Positions 59,824-64,000 of a DNA stretch of 64,000 nucleotides are shown piece after piece (the stretch's first letter is position 1; every line of letters begins with the position of its first letter). Both the position numbers and the translations under genes were made by a program. The DNA is from Desulfobulbaceae bacterium BRH_c16a (GTDB lineage: Bacteria; Desulfobacterota; Desulfobulbia; Desulfobulbales; Desulfocapsaceae). The DNA is taken from the NCBI GenBank assembly GCA_000961725.1, contig LADS01000053.1:1-64000 (forward strand). The letters are read 5' to 3'. The notes under the pieces were generated by a model that saw only the letters and a list, made by a program, of their open reading frames with translations, was not told the origin of the DNA and ran no database searches.

Positions 59824-62800
59824 ATGGAAAGAGTGAGAAAGAATTTTGCCACGGCAGAAGCTATCCTGGAGCCGCCGCACCTTATATCTATGCAACGGCT
59901 TTCTTATGAGAAATTCCTGCAGATGGATCGTGACCCTGATGAACGAGAGGATTATGGTCTTCAAGCTATCCTGAAAAATGTATTTCCGATCAACGATTTC
60001 AATGGACTGTGTTCCCTTGAATTCGTCAAGTATAAGTTCGGAGAACCGAAATACACAGTCCATGAATGTCTCCAGCGAGGGATGACGTATGAGATTCCCC
60101 TCAAGATTGTGGTTCGTCTTATTACTTTTGATGTAGATGAAGAGACTGGTGTTCAGTCGATTCGCGATATCAAGGAACAAGAGGTGTTTCTCGGTTCTCT
60201 TCCCTTGATGACCGGCGATGGTGTTTTTGTCGTCAATGGCACCGAACGTGTAATTGTTTCGCAGTTGCAGCGTTCCCCCGGACTTTTTTACACCCATGAC
60301 AATGGAAAAAGCCATTCCAGCGGTAAGCTCCTCTATTCAGCAAGAATAATTCCGGTGAGAGGATCGTGGATTGATCTTGAATTTGATATTAAAGACTATC
60401 TCCACGTTCGTATTGACCGGAGAAGAAAATTTCCGGTAACCACACTTTTAAAAGCGCTTGGTAATACCTCGGAGGAATTGCTCGGTGAATTCTACCCGAC
60501 GAGCCTCGTTATTAAAGATGGTGAAAACTACAAGATCGGTTTCGATGCGGAGTTGGTCAAAGGTCAGAGGCTCGAGTTCGACATAGTCAATCCAGCCGAT
60601 GGCGAGGTATTGGCGAGGAAAGGAAAAAAAGTATCCAAAGTACTCTGCAAGAAGTTGGAGTCAGTCGGTATTCATTACCTTCCGCTTGCGCCCGAATCAG
60701 TTGTGGGTGAAATTCTTGCACGGACGATTATCAGTGAGCAAAGTGGCGAAATTATAGCCACATGTAATACCGAGATCACCGAGTCGCTTCTGGAAACGCT
60801 TGATTCACACGGGATAAGCGAGTTCAGTATCCTTCATATCGATGGTGTCAAGTTCTCGGATTCTTTCAGCAGGACCCTCGCCCTCGATAAGGCAAAAACA
60901 TCCGAGGAAGCGCTTATTGAAATCTACCGGAGACTCAGACCGTCCAGCCCCCCAACTGCAGAAGTTGCAGAATCATTTTTCCATAACCTCTTTTTTAATC
61001 AGGACTTGTATGACCTGTCAGAGGTGGGGCGCTATAAAATAAATGCAAAGCTTGGTCTGAGCATCGATATTTCACACCGTGCTCTGACTAAGGAAGATAT
61101 TATTCACGCTGTACGACATCTCGTCCGACTCAAAGATACCCAGGGCGGGGTGGATGATATCGATCATCTTGGTAACAGAAGGGTTCGCACCGTGGGCGAA
61201 CTGGTGGAGAATCAATATCGCATGGGGCTTGTCCGCATGGAAAGGGCAATCAAAGAAAGGATGACCCTGCAGGATGTTGAAACTCTGATGCCTCATGATC
61301 TTGTCAATCCCAAACCTATTTCTGCGGCGATCAAGGAATTTTTCGGCACCAGTCAGTTGTCCCAGTTTATGGACCAGACCAATCCTCTTTCCGAGGTTAC
61401 CCATAAGCGCCGGTTAAGTGCTCTTGGACCCGGAGGGTTGTCAAGAGAAAGAGCAGGTTTTGAGGTTCGTGACGTACATCCGACCCACTACGGTCGAATT
61501 TGTCCGGTTGAAACGCCTGAAGGTCCGAATATCGGGTTGATTGTTTCACTGGCAACCTATGCGCGCATCAATCCGTACGGTTTTATCGAGACACCTTATC
61601 GGAAAGTAAATGATAGGATTGTCATGTCGGACGTGAAGTATCTCAGCGCTTTGCAGGAGCAGCATCAGTTTATTGCTCCCGCGCTGACCAAGGTCGACAA
61701 TAACGCCCGGATACTCAACGACAATCTTATTGTTCGAGAAGACGGGGAAGTTCTCACCGCGGTTGCCGAAAACGTCACCTACATGGACATCGCACCAAAT
61801 CAGATGATCAGTATTGCCGCATCGCTCGTTCCCTTCCTCGAAAATGACGACGCCAACCGGGCGCTCATGGGATCGAACATGCAGCGTCAGGCAGTACCTT
61901 TGATGATAACTGCGGCGCCGCTCGTCGGCACCGGTATGGAGCGTTATGTCGCAAGGGACTCAGGGGCATGTCTTTTATCGGCTGGAGATGGCGTTGTCGA
62001 AGAATCGGACGCTAATCGTATCGTCGTAAGGTACGATGAACCCGGTACTGACGGTTATGATACAGGAGTAGCGGTATACCGTCTCGAGAAATACAAGAAA
62101 TCCAATCAGAATACCTGCTTCAACCAAAGGCCGATTGTATTGCCTGGAACCAGGGTCAGTAAAGGTGTGGTGCTCGCCGACGGACCGTCCTGTGAGGCCG
62201 GTGAACTGGCTATCGGTAAGAATGTGACAATCGCTTTCATGCCATGGCGGGGCTTCAATTTCGAAGATTCGATTCTGATCAACGAGAAGTTGCTGAAGGA
62301 AGATACCTTTACCTCGGTGCACATTGAGGTTTTTGAGACCATGGCCCGGGACACCAAGCTCGGCAAAGAAGAAATTACCAGAGATATTCCCAATGTCAGT
62401 GAAGAAACCTTAAGAAATCTTGACGATTCCGGCATTGTTCGAATCGGGGCGGAAGTGAAGGCGGGCGACACTCTGGTGGGGAAAGTTACTCCAAAGGGTG
62501 AGACTGTACTGTCTCCCGAGGAGAAGCTGCTGCGCGCAATCTTTGGCGAGAAGGCGCAGGATGTGAAGGATTCCTCACTTCGCGTGCCACCCGGCATCAG
62601 CGGAGTGGTTATTGATGCCAAGGTTTTTTCCAGAAAAGGTGTCGACAAGGACGAACGTTCACTCCTTATTGAAGATCTTGAGATAGAAAAACTCAATCAG
62701 GACAAGATCGATGAGTTGCGCAGTCTGAAAAGAGGTGTTTGCCGGGAAATCGGCAAGATCCTCGAAGGGCGAACCGCCAAATCAGATATAGTCGACAAGC

Positions 62801-63903
62801 ACGGCGAAGTCCTTGTCAAGCTTGGCAAGAAGATCAGTGGCGATCAGGTCGAATTGATGGGATTTGACAAGATAAGAGATATTGATTTTTCCGAAAAAGC
62901 GAAATTTATCGACCTGATTGACGCTGTGTATGAGCGTTATGGCAAACAGGCACGTCTCATAACCGAACGCTACGACGGTATCATCGATCGAATGAGAAAA
63001 GGAGACGATCTCCCTCCTGGTGTCGTGAAGATGGTCAAGGTGTATGTAGCAACCAAAAGGAAGCTTTCGGTAGGAGATAAAATGGCAGGGCGGCATGGCA
63101 ACAAGGGTGTCGTTTCACGTCTGCTGCCCGAGGAGGATATGCCATATTTCGCTGATGGCACCACGGTTGACATTGTCCTCAATCCTCTTGGTGTGCCGTC
63201 GCGTATGAATGTCGGACAGGTTCTTGAAGTGCATCTGGGCTTTGCCGCCAAAAAATTAGGAGAACAACTTGAGGCATTAGCGTACAGGGAGGCGGTTACA
63301 GAGATCAGGAATAAAATGCAGAAAGTGTATTCAGAGAAGGAGTTCTCCGAGCTCACCAGTGGAAAAACCGATCAGGAAATTATCGCCTGGGCACGTCACC
63401 ACAAAAAAGGGCTGCACATGACCACTCCGGTGTTTGACGGCGCCCCTGAAGAATCGATAAGAAGATTTCTCGTTGAGGCGGGGGTTGATGAAGTAGGTCA
63501 GGTTCAGCTTTACGATGGATTTACCGGAGAACCGTTTGCCAACATGGTAACTGTCGGGGTCATGTATATGCTGAAACTGCATCATTTGGTCGATAACAAA
63601 ATCCATGCCCGTTCTACCGGGCCTTACTCCCTTGTTACCCAGCAACCTTTGGGAGGCAAGGCGCAGTTTGGTGGACAGAGGCTCGGTGAAATGGAGGTCT
63701 GGGCAATGGAGGCTTATGGCGCTGCATATACTCTCAAGGAATTTTTGACGGCAAAATCGGATGATGTGGAAGGCCGTACCGCAATGTATGAGCGCATTGT
63801 AAAAGGCAATAATTTTTTGACAACTGGTCTGCCTGAATCGTTTAATGTTCTCGTTAAGGAACTGCAGGCTCTTTGTTTGAATATGGAACTCATTGAAGAA
63901 TAA
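59824..63903 (+). CDS. rpoB: DNA-directed RNA polymerase, beta subunit
   Basis: The complete 1359-residue beta subunit. The rifampicin pocket GTSQLSQFMDQTNPLSEVTH, then KRRLSALGPGG, has Asp, His and Ser at the usual resistance positions, so it looks rifampicin-sensitive. Other landmarks are RFICPVETPEGPNIGL-type sequence (here GRICPVETPEGPNIGL), FMPWRGFNFEDSILI, DKMAGRHGNKGVVSRLLPEED and the C-terminal LPESFNVLVKELQALCLNM. The start lies 8 nt after a GAGG ribosome site. rpoC is expected just beyond the window; 63904-64000 contains only its upstream gap or beginning. Confidence 0.99.
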   Translation: MERVRKNFATAEAILEPPHLISMQRLSYEKFLQMDRDPDEREDYGLQAILKNVFPINDFNGLCSLEFVKYKFGEPKYTVHECLQRGMTYEIPLKIVVRLITFDVDEETGVQSIRDIKEQEVFLGSLPLMTGDGVFVVNGTERVIVSQLQRSPGLFYTHDNGKSHSSGKLLYSARIIPVRGSWIDLEFDIKDYLHVRIDRRRKFPVTTLLKALGNTSEELLGEFYPTSLVIKDGENYKIGFDAELVKGQRLEFDIVNPADGEVLARKGKKVSKVLCKKLESVGIHYLPLAPESVVGEILARTIISEQSGEIIATCNTEITESLLETLDSHGISEFSILHIDGVKFSDSFSRTLALDKAKTSEEALIEIYRRLRPSSPPTAEVAESFFHNLFFNQDLYDLSEVGRYKINAKLGLSIDISHRALTKEDIIHAVRHLVRLKDTQGGVDDIDHLGNRRVRTVGELVENQYRMGLVRMERAIKERMTLQDVETLMPHDLVNPKPISAAIKEFFGTSQLSQFMDQTNPLSEVTHKRRLSALGPGGLSRERAGFEVRDVHPTHYGRICPVETPEGPNIGLIVSLATYARINPYGFIETPYRKVNDRIVMSDVKYLSALQEQHQFIAPALTKVDNNARILNDNLIVREDGEVLTAVAENVTYMDIAPNQMISIAASLVPFLENDDANRALMGSNMQRQAVPLMITAAPLVGTGMERYVARDSGACLLSAGDGVVEESDANRIVVRYDEPGTDGYDTGVAVYRLEKYKKSNQNTCFNQRPIVLPGTRVSKGVVLADGPSCEAGELAIGKNVTIAFMPWRGFNFEDSILINEKLLKEDTFTSVHIEVFETMARDTKLGKEEITRDIPNVSEETLRNLDDSGIVRIGAEVKAGDTLVGKVTPKGETVLSPEEKLLRAIFGEKAQDVKDSSLRVPPGISGVVIDAKVFSRKGVDKDERSLLIEDLEIEKLNQDKIDELRSLKRGVCREIGKILEGRTAKSDIVDKHGEVLVKLGKKISGDQVELMGFDKIRDIDFSEKAKFIDLIDAVYERYGKQARLITERYDGIIDRMRKGDDLPPGVVKMVKVYVATKRKLSVGDKMAGRHGNKGVVSRLLPEEDMPYFADGTTVDIVLNPLGVPSRMNVGQVLEVHLGFAAKKLGEQLEALAYREAVTEIRNKMQKVYSEKEFSELTSGKTDQEIIAWARHHKKGLHMTTPVFDGAPEESIRRFLVEAGVDEVGQVQLYDGFTGEPFANMVTVGVMYMLKLHHLVDNKIHARSTGPYSLVTQQPLGGKAQFGGQRLGEMEVWAMEAYGAAYTLKEFLTAKSDDVEGRTAMYERIVKGNNFLTTGLPESFNVLVKELQALCLNMELIEE

Positions 63904-64000
63904 GGAAGGGGAGTTCTGCTGAAAATGTGGATTCCTTGTTCCGGTAGTTCGACTCTTGCCATTGCCTGATATGGACTTGCCATTGTTGATCTGATGCCGG

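Overview
The window looks like a chromosomal segment of a sulfate-reducing Desulfobacterota bacterium, probably Desulfobulbales-like. The main reason is a complete APS reductase operon (aprBA) followed by the electron-transfer complex qmoABC. A HesB-type gene with an in-frame UGA (a predicted selenoprotein), sigma-54-like signals and a divergent PEP carboxykinase fit this placement. GC content is moderate. There is no phage, integron, CRISPR array or intact insertion sequence, so this is mostly core genome.

Layout. 1-730: 5' end of a 16S rRNA on the minus strand, with its leader and promoters. 732-6912: a small hypothetical protein, clpB, the HesB-like selenoprotein, a 6-phosphofructokinase with a MagIII-like DNA glycosylase, and an orphan flagellar rod-type protein behind a sigma-54-like promoter. 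7105-17049: a very large STAND/BTAD regulator, a TrmJ-type methyltransferase, an RNase R gene broken by one frameshift, a SpoT-like protein, a TSCPD-type zinc protein and aat. 17211-19249: a DamX-like ATPase/SPOR protein and tRNA-Ala. 19348-25096: the rod-shape operon mreBCD-mrdA-rodA. 25178-36122: hemH, an HPF/cold-shock fusion, polA, a zinc protein, hflKC, a rhomboid protease and pckG. 36803-45782: tRNA-Leu, ribF, a TPR/HEAT/TPR cluster, ribE-ribBA-ribH, nusB and ftsK. 45808-53701: aprBA and qmoABC. 53937-63903: the classic tRNA-Thr/Tyr/Gly/Thr-tuf-rpmG-tRNA-Trp-secE-nusG-rplKAJL-rpoB cluster; rpoC should follow beyond the right edge.

How it fits together. AprBA reduces APS to sulfite in the cytoplasm, and QmoABC is the membrane complex thought to pass it electrons from menaquinol. 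The mre/mrd/rod genes build the lateral wall. The rib genes supply flavin, which AprA and QmoAB consume. The right end is the transcription and translation core.

Most interesting observations: (1) the HesB-like selenoprotein, which a conventional gene caller truncates at its UGA; (2) a dispersed family of palindromic repeats, two copies of which start at the stop codons of rodA and hflC, with a third next to two long perfect hairpins between aprA and qmoA; (3) a homopolymer-associated frameshift in RNase R; (4) a long RelA/SpoT homologue whose hydrolase looks intact but whose synthetase looks degenerate. I saw no convincing entirely new multigene system.
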